A stretch of 64,000 nucleotides of DNA from the NCBI GenBank assembly GCA_038503075.1, contig JBCAML010000008.1, positions 1,054,001 through 1,118,000 on the forward strand, read 5' to 3'. Position 1 is the stretch's first letter. Each line of letters opens with the position of its first letter. Both the position numbers and the translations under genes were made by a program. The notes under the pieces were generated by a model. The model was not told the origin of the DNA. It made no database searches and worked only from the letters and a program-made list of their open reading frames with translations. This stretch comes from Gyromitra esculenta (Eukaryota; Ascomycota; Pezizomycetes; Pezizales; Discinaceae). Below are positions 45,703 to 57,672 of this stretch, piece by piece.

Positions 45703-48700
45703 TGCTGCGGTGGGTTATATATCAAGGTCGCTGGGAGGTTGTCGCGATGTCCCGGGGGTGAAGCTGGTTGTTGTTTTGGTGTCTGGCTGGATCGGGATTA
45801 GTGCACATGCCGCCAAGACGCAGTCTATATGGCCTCCATGCTTCAACTTCATCCTTGAGCTCCCATCCTTCCTTATCCTTGTCCTTCAAGTTTCAACCTT
45901 TCCTCTTTAGCCCATTAAAACCATATAATCAACTACCACGTTATAATTTATCAAAGTACTAGCAGTATTAGATTTACATGGAATGAATAGTCACTACAGC
46001 AATCACCTACAATTCATCTTATTCATGATTGCTATATCCTTAGGGTTTAACGACTTATTTCTTGATTCTTTATAGCAACGGCATGCTATTCACAGCTATT
46101 GAATAGCCGTAGATATTATTTACACGATTAATTGATATGTAAGTCTACTGGCAGGTTTAAGACGGAACCCCCATATATCTCTTAATTGTTTTGCAGTAGC
46201 ATAAAACCAGAGTTGAGATATTGTGGGGAAGATGGGGCTGTTGATGAATAGATCCCCATTGCATCCCGCGAGCCTTATCACTGGATCAGAGGCTACTGGA
46301 AAAAGCATTATTAACTTTAATAGGTCATCCTCGAGCTGTAATGAAGGAAAATTGCACTATGATTTTACATTATACTCGTCTTCCACCAAAATGCCTTTTC
46401 GTTTTGGACGTCACCTATCCTATCAAAGGTACCCGTAATCATCGAATATTTATTCACACTAATCGTGGTTGTTTGTTTGAGGTATGTCGTTACCTTAATG
46501 TGTTTGAGCTGACTTCACTTCAATAGGTTGCGCCTTCATCCGTACTACTTAGACCTTCGCATTCAAAGACGGAGAAATCTGGGACTCATGACATTTAGAC
46601 GTTAGCAAGGCTGCTCGTTAGCGTCTAGACGGCATATTCTGCTTGCTGCTAGATGCATAACTTAAGAGTAGAGTATATTGAAGGGGATAGACTGCATCTA
46701 TAAAATCTGCCGCAAATTGTTCAGATATTGTTTGTTTCAACGCTAACGCCGAATGCTCGTTTACTTTATTTCTGGAATAGCTCGTCGATAAACCGTCGAG
46801 CCTCTGAAACCCTCCTTCTATCAGCTTTCACGGGAATGCAGAGGATTTATTCCATTCATGATATACTGGTGTTACATTTACTAATGTTTTTGATAGGTCG
46901 AAAAAGGCTAAGCCGGCTGTTCAGTTGTTTAGGATGGGCGGCGCCATCGCGCCGTTAATTCTGCCCCACAGACCTTGTATAGCGATCAATTTGTGCATCC
47001 AGAGCACTACCGGAAACTACCAGCAACTGCCAAGTTAAATTTAGTTCATTTAGTTTTATATTAATATCCGATCTTATTCATACGAATGCTTTTTCTACTT
47101 TGAAATCCTTGAAGTCTGAAAAGAGAAATGTAACATGTCTAGCTAAAATCACAAAGATTCCATGGATGCTAATTTTGTTGGTTGGTTGGCTAAACGTGTA
47201 TTTAGAAGCTATAATACTATCACTTCACAAGCCACAAATCGATATTTCACCTCTATGCGTTAGGCCACGAAGTGTGACCTACGGATGACACTAGTTATCG
47301 AAAGTCGATTTTCAGATTTTCATTTCTAGTCAGTATATGTCAGAAAATTGGAAAAGTCTGATGGTACTTGCTAGATGTTTCTGGTAAGAGTGACTTATAG
47401 CTACCTTGGTTATATACACAAAGCGCATGAGAATCATTCGCATTGGAAATGATAAATTCTCTCTGGATTCGGGTTGTTGGATTTTTTTATTTTTTGGTAG
47501 TATCACCTCCTAGACTCAGCTGGATCGAGGGAACGGGTCGGCAGGAATCTAGACTACCGTCCAAGAGATAGAAAACACCGTGGTGGAATTAGCACAACGA
47601 CATCGGGGGATGCATTTCGTTTTAAATGCTATATCACAAGCAACTAAGATGCTGAGAGTATACTTACTAGTCGATACTGAGTCTTGATCAATAGGCATGA
47701 TGGCTACTAGAAGTTCAGATTGTAACTTTTAGAGTAACTATGCATAACTGTTTTTCTAACTTATACCTTTAAGCCAAACCAAAATAAGTAAATTCGTATC
47801 TCCAAGTTCAAACGTAGAGCAAATATTCCTGATATTGTTCCAGCTTATGTGGAAAAAAACTCCAACCATACCGCTAGTGGAAGTTCGACCTCTTAAATCA
47901 TCGGCATCTAGCTCTCCACTCCAGCCCATCGAAATATGCAAACCGCTCTACGTAATCTGCACCGTTAGCTGTAAAGACTAAAACATCCAGGCAAGGCGGG
48001 TGGGCTATCTACCGTAACAAAGATGTTTTAAGGGTAAGACAATCAATCAATTAGTGAACACCCCCCATACCAAAACCCCCACACCCACCCCGGAACCCCC
48101 AAGCAATTACGCAACCCCTCATCCCTCACCCCTCCAACGTCTCAAGCCGACAAGAAAGATAACCCCCCCTCCCCCCTACAAGCTGCTTATGAAATTCTAA
48201 TCAAGCCCGCACTCGCAACCTCCACATACCACTCTAGCAAATATACCCGGTCTGCCGTGCATATCGTGTCTAGCATACTTACTTACAAGCATGAGGGGGG
48301 TGCGAACACGCGAGCTAAAAATGGTCTTTGAGGCGGAGTTTTTAGGATTACGTGGAGTTGCACTGAAGCCGAAACTCCGGAGAGGATTACCCATGCTAAG
48401 ATTAACAGCAGAGCTACAGGTAGGGGTGGTCGTGGTCGTGGTCGTGGTCGTGTTCGGTGAAGATTGTGGATATAGGTTAGGTATGGATACGGGAGTGTTT
48501 TGGCAGGAGATTTGGTTTTAGGTTGGGGGAGGGAGGTGCTGGTGTTGGGGTAGTTGATGTTAATTGCGGCATGGGTGCTCACTCGGTTCTTCCCATGACT
48601 TCATAATGTTTCATGTGCGTTTAAAGTTTGGACGCTTTCTAAATTTTCAGCCTACTGTGGGCACGTGTGATCCCGGGGGGTGGAGCTGCCCAGGTGGTAA

Positions 48701-50987
48701 GGTTGTCTTGATAGATACTGGGCTCTACACCTCAAAGAATCAGAGGTTTTGTAAACCACGATGTTTCAGTCTCACCAAGACCTATTTACCGGGCACGAAG
48801 GTCTACAGAAGCATTCTACGCAATTATTGGCAGATACTATATATTTCCTTCGACCGAGCCTATTGTTGAAGTCTCTGAGCACGCTGTGCGTAGTGCGCGT
48901 ATCATAGCCTCGTAGCCCCTTACAGCCGCTCGGCAGTCTGTCTAATTTCCGAGCCTTGATCTTGGGAATATTGTTCGAACACCCTCGCGAAAAGCCTTCG
49001 AAGCCACGAGACAAGCCTTACGATCGGATGACGAGTGTAGGGGCTAAGGTGTCGAATTCGTGAACAAAGCTTTAGTCTCGTATTTTTCACTTGAAGGGAC
49101 CCTTGCTGTTGAAGGAAAAGCTTTCCGTAAGTGTCCCCCTACATCTCTATTCATAATTTTTTTCTCTTTTAGTACCCAGCCTCGGAGGTGAGTGAGAACA
49201 TTCTAGTCAAGGCCTGACTAAGAGTGAGCATGTACCGACATAGCTAAAATAAAGTGCTCCTATACGATCTCGATGGCAGCCCTAAAGGCGGAGAAATTTT
49301 ATCCTCTACTAGTTACGTCAGGCTACTGTAGCCTAGGAGATGTGTGTTTACTTTTTTGCACTTTACACCCGTATTTGTAAATCCATCCAAGCCGAGAGGA
49401 AGGGGGGGCTGTGGAATGTGTCTTAGATGATCTGGATGGAAAAAACCAAAAACCAAAGGCAGAGATCGAGTGCTCTAGCGTTGAGCTTATTTTGGAACGA
49501 ATAAAAAGATTGGAGGGGTGTCATAAGTCTCTGTGCGAGAACGGCGCTGGGGAGACTGTGCCAGAAAGTAGATAAATTCATGAATTTTGATCATTGACAT
49601 ATGAGGTAAATTCACGCCGAGTGACTACAAATGACTTCAATAAGGTTATATAAACCGCCGAAAGATGGGGGAGACATTGGACGGTTTTGGACGGTAGTTG
49701 TCGCACGGATTCTGCCTGATGTCATGCATGCCATATTGAGCAGTCGAGCAGTTGCCGTCATGCACGCTCGGTTACTCCCGCAGCAGCGGACATGCAACTC
49801 GAGAATCAGTCCCTGGCGGAGCAGAGGAGTAAGACAGTACAGACAGACGGAGGATAGACAGACGATCATGATAGCGACGGAGATAGAGAAGCAGGAGAAG
49901 GAGCAGAGGAAACGAGAGACGGAAAGGCACTCAATTCTCCTCTCCCAGACATCGTCCATTTGGCCCATTGATCCCCCAGAAACCCACTCGCATTACGTTG
50001 TACTTCGCGGCTAGCGGTACCCCGGTTCCGCAGTCCGGAAGCTGGCCAATCCCATTGCGCTTAGCCTCACTGCACGCGCCATGCGCCAAGCACCAGCAAA
50101 ACCTTTTCAGTCCCAAAGCGACCATCATGTGCTGGCAGCCTGCGAACCTCATCGCCGCCGTCCGAGTGACTGGCTCCACGTCAATCCACTCACCCTCCCC
50201 TCGCATCCGGCGAACACGTCTCTGCATTTTCTGCCCATCGCAACGCCTCCAGTTGAGTATCTGCACCCGGTGCATTACTGGTTCTATCCATTGATGGGGG
50301 CACAGGGTGTATGACAGCATGGCTTATCAGAATCCACTGTGGGTGGTGCAGAGTACGAGCCCATCTGAGTTGAGTAGAGCAGAGTGCAGTACTTCCTGGG
50401 TGCTGCAACTGAATGTGCAGTCAGTCAATCGTCTTACTGCTGGAATATACTCCATTCCCTAAATCTCGTTTCAATTGCTCAACTCAATTGCACCTCTAGG
50501 CTCACAGGTCAATTAGTTGCCCGTTGCTCCAACTATTTTAAATCTTTTTTTTATGCTCAATGATGACCCTGGTTTCGGACGAGATCTTCCCCTCTCCCTC
50601 CACCACCCCCCCCCCTTTGAAACCTGCTGCTATCTGCTGGTTCGGTAATCTTTCGATTACATCCGTTTTTTCCCATTCACCGACGTGGGTTCCGGGATAA
50701 GAAGAAGAAAAATTCAAGACACCCAGTCGTCTCTTGTATCCCCGGATAATTCAAATACCCCCCCCGTCCCCTCTTCCCCGCCTCAAAACCCTCCCCATTG
50801 CCGCATTGCAATTGCACAGCAACACTTTACAAAACATCTGTTACTTACCTACTTACCTCTTGTACCTAATTCCTCAATATTTATCTCTCGACGAGAGAAG
50901 CTATAGCTTTCTATCAAAAACCTTTTTTTCCATTTGCATTTGCATTTTCCATTCTTATTCCCTATTTTGTTTTTTCTTTCCCCCATA
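45703..50987. other. 5.3-kb gene-poor tract
   Basis: No gene is well supported. A 71-codon ATG frame at 46223-46438 contains a Walker-A-like GSEATGKS, but the rest looks degenerate (see findings). Around 48060-48180 the sequence is C-rich. An orphan TATA box is at 49647. A 127-codon ATG frame (49631-50014) overlaps an opposite-strand frame of the same size and has no known motif. From about 50580 the sequence is the pyrimidine-rich upstream region and leader of the acidic-protein gene. No TACATGTA occurs in this tract. Confidence 0.5.
49647..49654 (+). promoter_or_regulatory. Orphan TATA box (TATATAAA)
   Basis: TATATAAA sits in a locally less AT-rich stretch, about 30 bp downstream of CGCCGAGTGA, which matches the start of the dispersed ACCGAGTGAT motif. 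No protein gene starts clearly downstream. A non-coding transcript is possible. Confidence 0.3.
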
Positions 50988-53387
50988 ATGTTCTTTCTCC
51001 CAAGTCTACCAGCCTGCCTAAAACGCAAGTCGAACCCGAGCTCTCGTCTCGGTCCCAACAAACGGGTCCGCCTGGTAGGCATGTTCGAGCCTCGTTGCAT
51101 TGTCCCCACAGGTGCCCGGCGCTCCTGGACATATGCGAAGGAACCTCGGTTCATCCTTGACCCTGTGACACAGGGTATCAAGCGATCCCTCGTCGAGGAC
51201 GACCAAGAACTCTCACCCACTTCCACCAACAATTGTAAAGTCCGAGTCCTTGACAACCGAGATGTTCTGTTCCTGCCCAGCTATAAAAGACTCTGTTCAC
51301 CCAAGAAGCCCCAACGAAAGCGATCCCTAAGCTCCAGCCCACCGAGAAAGTCAGTTGAATTTGTGCGTCTACGTCGACGAGAGTTTATCCGGCAACGACA
51401 GTTGCAGCGTGCCGACTCGGGTATTTGTATGGACTCCGATGAAGATCTGGATGTCTTCTGTGAGCCAATGGCTTCTGAGGAGGACTTCAAGTTCTTTGAT
51501 GCTTCTACTTTTACCGGTACATTTTTACCAAGGATCATGGATTATCACTCGTGTGCCCTTGTCACTAACCTTGAAGCAGGCTTTAGCGTTGAGATGATGG
51601 AGGCTACGGCTACGGTTACGGAAGACGATATGGAGATTGAAGACGCTTCCAATAGTACGACCACCACTACTGCCGCTTCCACCACTGAGGATGACGCTGA
51701 TTCCGGCCCTACCGCGGAACAGGCTTCTAGTTCGAAGGGTGAAGACGAGAAGGAGGTATCGGGAAAGGATATGTCGATTGATAAGAAGGAGGAGGAAGAG
51801 AAGGGGCCGAGCAACGATGTAGAAATCAAAGATGCAGAGAAGAGGGAAGAACAAAAGGAAGAAGCCACAGAACCCTCAAGCAAGGATGGCACCGTCAAGG
51901 AGAGAGTCAGCAAGAGACTAGGTGGTGATGAGTTGGTACGGCTGGGTCCGCCGACTTCACCAAAGAGTGCAACAAAGAAAGAGGACGAGGAGGACGAGGA
52001 CGAGGAGCCTCCCAGAAGATCATCAAGAAGGAAATCATCAAGACCTGCATTACCAACAACTCTAGAGGAAGAAGATGAGGAGAAAGAACACGATGATGAT
52101 GACGACGATGATGGCGATGTAGTGGTAATTAAGCGGAAGTCATCTCGAACCTCTTCGAAGGGCAAGGAAGAGGAGAAAGACAAGAAAGGGATGGGAGATG
52201 GAAGCGATAAGGAAACCGACAAGAAAGAAGAGAAGAAAGAAAAGAAAAAATTGATACGACGAAAAATCAAGGCGGAGGACTCCGGATCAGAATCCGATGG
52301 AAGCGAAATGGAAGATGAAAAGAAACCTAGAAGGAAGGCCGTCAAGGAGGAAGAGAAAATTGAGGTGGAGGAAGAAACTGTTGGAGATAAGATGGAAGAG
52401 GACACCGATGAGGATTCAAACAGCAGCGGCGAGGATACGGACATGAGCACTGATGAAGACATCGCCGACGCTATCCCCGAGGATGTGACTGTTACCGAGG
52501 GAGTTATCGAAGAAGAAGATGTGACCATGAGCGAAGACGATGAAATGGCCGAAGAGTCCCTGGAAGAAGTAAGCGAAGAGAAAGAAGCTACCAAAGTAGA
52601 AGTTGACGCTGAAACGACTGAAAAGGATATTAAAGAAACCAAAGACATCGAAGTCACTACCAGCGAGGAAACCGAGTCCGGCGAGGAAGATTTAGAGAAA
52701 CAACTTCAGGCAGCCGCAGCTACGGCCTCAGTAGAGGTGAAGAAGCCTGTGAGGCGATTGGTACTTGCACCGTCGAAGCAGGATGAACTTGAGGGTATGA
52801 TATTTACTAGTTTGATGTCACGATCGCTAGACTAAAAACTCCTCTAGTTGCCAAGATGCTATCCGTTCCCCGGACTCCTCGAACTCCTCGAAGTCCTAAC
52901 ATGTCTCGCTTCAACATCACAATGTCCAAGGCACCCAGAAAGCTTAATCCCCTCATCAATCCCCTTCTCTCGCCACGCCGAAGTAAGTTTGGTAAATCCG
53001 AGGACCTTGGTGCCCATTGGACAGTGAAGAGACTAGCAGCCAAGAAAAGACAGCAGCCCTTCAATCCTGCGAGTATGAATTCCCTAGTTTCCATCGAAAT
53101 CATCCCTGGTTTTGAAACAAGAGCTAATTCTTATTTGATTAGATATCTCAAGACACGCCTACAGAGATCCAATCAACGAAGACGAACTCTATACTCTTAC
53201 AGCGCGTAGAGCACTCTGGGAGGACGATGAGGCAGAAGAGGCATATGCGGATGAGAAGTATCTGAGAGTGGAGTGGCGTACGACCAAACCTTGGGATGGA
53301 AGATATAGCAGTTGGATGGTGGAGAGCGGAAGTGCGCTCATGGAATTTTGTGTCCGAAAATTGGAAGGTTTCAATATGGGCTGGTAA
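50988..53387 (+). CDS. Highly acidic charged-repeat protein with conserved-looking C-terminus, unknown function
   Basis: Three exons (50988-52794, 52848-53072, 53143-53387) give 758 aa. The first ATG in frame is 50988. The N-terminal ~190 residues are basic and Ser/Arg-rich (KRVRLVG, RKRSLSSSPPRK, RLRRREFIRQRQLQ). Residues about 215-590 are an extreme Glu/Asp/Lys/Ser tract with several possible nuclear localisation signals (RRSSRRKSSR, LIRRKIKAE, KKPRRKAVKEEEK). Exon 2 adds a Pro/Arg block (SVPRTPRTPRSP). Exon 3 encodes a compact domain-like end (HAYRDPINEDELYTLTARRALWEDD...VEWRTTKPWDGRYSSWMVES...LEGFNMGW). I do not recognise the family. The composition suggests a nuclear chromatin- or RNA-associated protein, but that is inference only. 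Confidence 0.78.
52795..52847 (+). other. Intron 1 of the acidic-protein gene
   Basis: A 53-bp intron with donor GTATGA and acceptor CTCTAG, with a GACTAAA branch-like site. Phase 1, joining ...QDELEG/V to AKMLSVP.... Confidence 0.75.
53073..53142 (+). other. Intron 2 of the acidic-protein gene
   Basis: A 70-bp intron with donor GTATGA and acceptor GATTAG, with a GCTAAT branch site. Phase 1, joining ...QQPFNPA to NISRHAYRD.... Confidence 0.78.
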
Positions 53388-55506
53388 GGTGTATTTTTGG
53401 CGTTTGTTTCCTGTTTCCTTTTTTTAATGCTTCTCTAGATCTGGATATCTGGACTGAACGTTTGTACTGGTGCATTTGTATAAAGGGCGTTAAGGGATAT
53501 CATAACGGGTTCGTTGGGGGGAGGGGGGGAACTGGCGGGGGCGTTTTGTCTTTGGAGGGGCGTTTATTATTATGTTTGGACGAATACTGAACGAGGACGA
53601 ATAATGAAGACGGGTTATGGAGCGGTATGGTGACTACGATAACGAGTTTTCTTTTGTAAAGTAGATGTACTATTATGATAATATATCACATCAGTTTTAA
53701 ATTGTCCCTAGGTTTCGGGTACCCGCCTTGAAACGACGCATCGTGATGTTCAGCTTCGTGATCAAACAAAACCAAGTATCCTCCAATGGCACGACAGTTA
53801 CAGGGTCAGCGATCTACACACTTATTCGAGAGAGAGTATTCAAGTGCTCTGCAGCATTCTTGACTTCACCACGCACAGACGATCTGGATGGGAGCTTCCA
53901 AGAGCTACGATTGTCCGCCATATGCACCATCTGCCTCGTTCGTTGACATGCATCTGCAATGCCCGTGTGACCTGCTGCTGGGCCCATATAGGCTGCACGG
54001 CCTATAGCTCCCCACATGGGCCGGGTCGAGAGAGCTCGTAGCCCGGACCAGCCCATTGGAAGGCCTCCGAGGAATCCGGCAAAAAAAAAAAGTAAAAACG
54101 GCAGAAAACGAGACAACTCTTCACCCCTCACAGAGATCACCCCCCCTCCCCAAGCAATCGGGATCTCGGCTATGGGGTAATAGGGTGTCCATTGAGTGAA
54201 GAGGCGCTTTTCTTCTTCGACTGGTTGAGGGGGGGAGGGATTTGTGGCTTAGTTAAGATCCCGATTTCTCGGTAAAGGTAGACTCCTCGTGGAGAGAGAG
54301 AGAGAGAAAGGTGTTGCAGGGAAAAAAAAATAAAAAAATAAAAAAATGACGTACATCGAATGATAAGAGAACTAAAGTGCTTTTATTGTTGGTCCAATAC
54401 CGAATGCAGTTCACAAGCACAGACCTGCCGGCCTTGGAATATGCTATGCAGGTATTGACTTGGACATTTACATACTCTTGTAGGCGCTTTCTAGCTGATA
54501 ACCGGGGGGGGAAGGGAGAGGGGGAAGGAAGAAATATCAGGCAAGGCTATGGATAGGATAGATAATGCACATTGTAAGCTACATACATACAAAGTATTAG
54601 CTGAGGAGGCTGCGGGCTTGGTGGGACATCCTGATGTGGAGTATCGTCGCCGAGTGATATTTCGTGAATGTTATTTCGGGCTGATACTGGGTATATGGCG
54701 TGTTGCTCTACCTTATATAATATAACTTGCTAGTCTATATTGGGATTACCTGTTTTCAAGACTAGCTCCGAGGAGCTACTACCCCTTCCGATACTTGGAG
54801 CTAATGTACCATTGAGGTTCACCAAGAATCACTCGATCCATTCACTCGCCAACAACCAACTTTCCTCGAAGCACAACGTAAATAAAGTTGCTGCCCCGAC
54901 AAATAAATACAGCTCGCGGATTCCCGGCGTTCTATGTAAGTGACATACTATAAATCCACCTTAGGTTAGTCCCTAACCTGCCTTAGCGAGATAACGCCCT
55001 GCCCTACCTATATCACTAACCCGCAGAAGCACTGCGAGCTGACAGTGGGGCCGAGGAGAGACAGGTATACAAGAAGCGTTGGACTACAGATGTGCAGTTT
55101 TTTTTTTTTTTTGTATCCACTCCCCGACGTCAGAATACATAATACCAATCGGAGGAGAGTAACCTGGCGTAACAACCATTCCCCCCCCCCATAGGCAGAG
55201 ATGCTATCCAAATCCACCAATCTTAGCAGATAAGTACTATTTATATCTATATCCCGAACCCTTTGCCGGGAAGGCTAAAGATACCCTCTCTTGCGCAAAG
55301 GTCATGGAGTATCACTCGATTTCCCTTTTAAGCATAGCGCTGACACCTGGGTATCGGCGTGTTCCGAAGCTGGCTGGGTTTGGGGGCTCCGGTGGGCTCT
55401 GCTAGCGATACTCACAGGCTTTCGGGTTTGAAAACCTATTTTCGGTTGGAGGAATCTTTAGTTGCAAATGTTCATACTGTTCATTTTTGCTAGCTGGACA
55501 TTACCA
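53388..55506. other. Intergenic region
   Basis: No gene is supported. It contains G-rich runs near 53515 and 54508, A-rich runs near 54080 and 54320, motif copy C at 54649, and a T17 run at about 55099. The 72-codon frame at 53728 and its opposite-strand partner lack recognisable motifs. Confidence 0.5.
54649..54668 (+). repeat. Copy C of the dispersed ACCGAGTGATAGTTCGTGA motif
   Basis: It reads GCCGAGTGATATTTCGTGAA and differs from copy D (60656) at two positions. Like copy D it continues AA after GTG rather than ATCG. Confidence 0.5.
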
Positions 55507-55578
55507 GCTCTTGTGGCCAAGGGGTAAGGCGTCGCACTTGTAATGCGAAGATCTGGAGTTCAAATCTCTACTGGAGCA
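55507..55578 (+). tRNA. tRNA-Thr (anticodon UGU)
   Basis: A 72-nt cloverleaf folds without an intron. The acceptor 5' strand GCTCTTG faces 3' strand CTGGAGC with one mismatch, followed by discriminator A. The D arm is GCC/GGC around an AAGGGGTAA loop. The anticodon arm is TCGCA/TGCGA with loop CTTGTAA, giving anticodon TGT (Thr). The T arm is TGGAG/CTCTA with loop TTCAAAT. A T5 run (about 55582-55586) just downstream fits RNA polymerase III termination. Confidence 0.9.
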
Positions 55579-55928
55579 ATTCTTTTTAGCTTTTTCTTCT
55601 CGCCAGCTCTCTAGGTATGGCTTGTAGTGTTGTGATTTGAAGGGCGCCTCGTCTTGCTGTATCCTGTAAGTTTCCGTCACATGGAAAACCTAAGCTTAGT
55701 GAACTATTCTGCCGCCAGGGCTGCGGCCTGGGCGACAATTGGCTGAGTAGGAAGAGATTCTTTATTTTATCTATGCCAACCCAAAGTAGGAGCGAAAACC
55801 CTCACGATGAAATGCACTCCCAGATGTAGATGCAGAACAGAAAACAAAATGCCATCGGGAAATACAAAAACTTTTAGCCCCCCTCGGTATCCATGGAAAA
55901 TAGGAAAAGACGAGATGCAACCTTGAGC
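55579..55928. other. Intergenic stretch between tRNA-Thr and deoxyhypusine synthase
   Basis: About 350 bp containing the Pol III terminator and the probable 3' UTR of the leftward-transcribed deoxyhypusine synthase gene. No other feature is seen. Confidence 0.5.
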
Positions 55929-57220
55929 TTAATCATGTGGGAAGGTGATGGTACTCTCATCCATCTCATGTTCCCCAGGCTCAGGCTCAGGCTCAGGAGG
56001 CCTAGCAAAAGTTGCAGCCACAATCATCGGGAACGCGATGGTAGCTTCCGCATAGACCTTGTAGACAACCAAGTCAGCAGCTGCTGGATACACCTAGGGA
56101 GATGAGGAGGAAGAAGAAGCCCTACCTTGACAGATTCGGCATCCATCTTGATCTTCCCCCAACTCACAGCCTCGTCCGGTCTCGCGCCTGCGTCGCTTCC
56201 GTCGAACTCACTCGCGGTGTTTACGAAGACAGCCCACTCCGCCCCGTTCCTCATCAAGCACGCATTGCAGATATGGTGCTTGATGACCCCGCCGCCCAGG
56301 ATGATCGAGCCAACCTTCTTCGCGTGCACGGCGAGCGAGTTGATCCTCCTGATGTCGCCCACAATATCGCACCTGAGCTGTTTCGGCGCGGTCTTGTAAG
56401 TATGGAAGTACAGCATATCACCGATGCTCCCGTCCGTCAGCGCGGGACAGAACACGGGGATATCGTTCTTGTAGGCCCAGTAGTAGACGCTCTGCTCGTT
56501 GTCAATCTCCTTGCCCAGGCGCGCGATCATCTTCGAGGGCGTCCAGACGACCTCGTCGGGGCTGGCCTCCTGCTCCTCCAGCATGGCGTCGAAGATGGGG
56601 ATGATCCAGTCCTCGAAGAGACAGTAGTTGTTGTTGGGGACGACGAGGTTGCCGATGCGGTTCAGGCCCTTCCTGCGCAGGTCTGCGCCGTCGAGGTGGA
56701 AGGCACCAAGATACGTGGGGGCCAGACACTTGATGAAGTCCTCCTCGACTCCGCCGGCGGTCGTGACGATGGCCGACACGTGCTTGTGCTCGACGAGGAA
56801 GCGGATCGTTTCGCGCAGGCCGGAGGAGATCAGGTTCGAGGTGTAGCCGAGGAAGATGTGCGCTTTCTCGCCGGTCTCGTCGTGCCGGTAGGAGCGCATC
56901 TGCTCGACCACCTTGACGGCGCGCGCGAGGTTGGAGCCCTGGAAGCCGATCGTTTCCATGCCGGCGATCAGATCCGAGACGGTCACGAGACGGTCGCGGT
57001 AGCTGTTGAATTCGATGCCGCGGACTTCGCGCGTGGCCCAGGCTGCGGGGACGGGCTCGGAGGGCTTGAGCACTGCCTCGGCGGCGGCAGACGGACGGCC
57101 ATTGGTGGCAGCGGCCGGGGGAGGTTCTGTGGGTTCGGGGGAGAGGCGTTGAGGGGAGTCTGGCGGCGGGGGGAAGGTGACGAGGGCGCCTGTGGGGGAG
57201 GGCGGCAGGGGGGCGGGCAT
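55929..57220 (-). CDS. DYS1: Deoxyhypusine synthase
   Basis: Two exons on the minus strand (57220-56126 and 56057-55929) give 407 aa. The enzyme uses NAD and spermidine to put a deoxyhypusine group on a lysine of translation factor eIF5A in the cytosol. Conserved blocks are unmistakable: [70 protein letters not shown] and [19 protein letters not shown]. The last contains the catalytic lysine (K356). The C-terminus after the intron ([17 protein letters not shown]) matches the family, followed by a short PEPEPEPG tail. The N-terminus carries a Pro-rich extension of about 60 residues not found in the human enzyme (369 aa). I chose the ATG at 57220 (good AAGATGC context). An upstream in-frame ATG at 57439 would add 73 implausible residues. 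Confidence 0.95.
56058..56125 (-). other. Intron of deoxyhypusine synthase
   Basis: A 68-bp intron with donor GTAGGG and acceptor ACAAG, with a GCTGAC branch site. Phase 0, joining DAESVK to [10 protein letters not shown]. An earlier AG is skipped, because only this acceptor gives the family C-terminus. Confidence 0.85.
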
Positions 57221-57600
57221 CTTGGGGATGTGGCTGGGGGGAGGTGGAGCGGACGGGCAGTGGAGCGACGGGGTGAGGTTGGCGGGGTGGGATGAGGCTG
57301 AAAAAGCGTGGATGGCCCCACCACGCTTATCGATAACACGGGTTGTTCCGTGACCCCGCTGGTGCAGCGTGCAGTACAGCTGAGTCCAGCAGCACCGCAC
57401 CGCACAGTATAGCAGCAGCAGCAAAACAACAGAGTACATGTAGTAACAGTAGCAGCAATATGCAGGAACAGGAACAGCAACAGGCGTGCTGCTCCCCGTC
57501 TCTCCAGCACAACACCCATCTGCTCTCCTCTTATTTTTGGTGACAATGTACAGTTATCGTGCCTTATTTTAGCAATTCTCAATTACACTGCTCGGAGCAA

Positions 57601-57672
57601 TGTCTGTCCGTCTGTCTGTCGTCTGTCTGTCTGTCTGTCGTCTGTCTGTCTGTCGTCTGTCGTCTGTCTGCC
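57601..57672. repeat. CTGT/CGTCTGT microsatellite array
   Basis: TCTGTCTG units are repeatedly interrupted by CGTCTGTC, giving an irregular 4/7-bp array of about 70 bp. It lies 380 bp upstream of the deoxyhypusine synthase start. Confidence 0.85.

Noticed and set aside
51545..52657. 370-codon Ser-rich frame antisense to the acidic protein gene
   Set aside because: The Ser runs are simply the complement of Glu/Asp/Lys codon repeats on the sense strand.
56102..57295. 397-codon open frame antisense to deoxyhypusine synthase
   Set aside because: It is a shadow of the GC3-rich sense gene. It has no known motif and the sense strand carries an unmistakable enzyme.
57221..57439. Upstream ATG adding 73 residues to deoxyhypusine synthase
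   Set aside because: The added residues are a Cys/Leu-rich then Pro/Ser-rich stretch unlike the enzyme family, and the downstream ATG has a better context.
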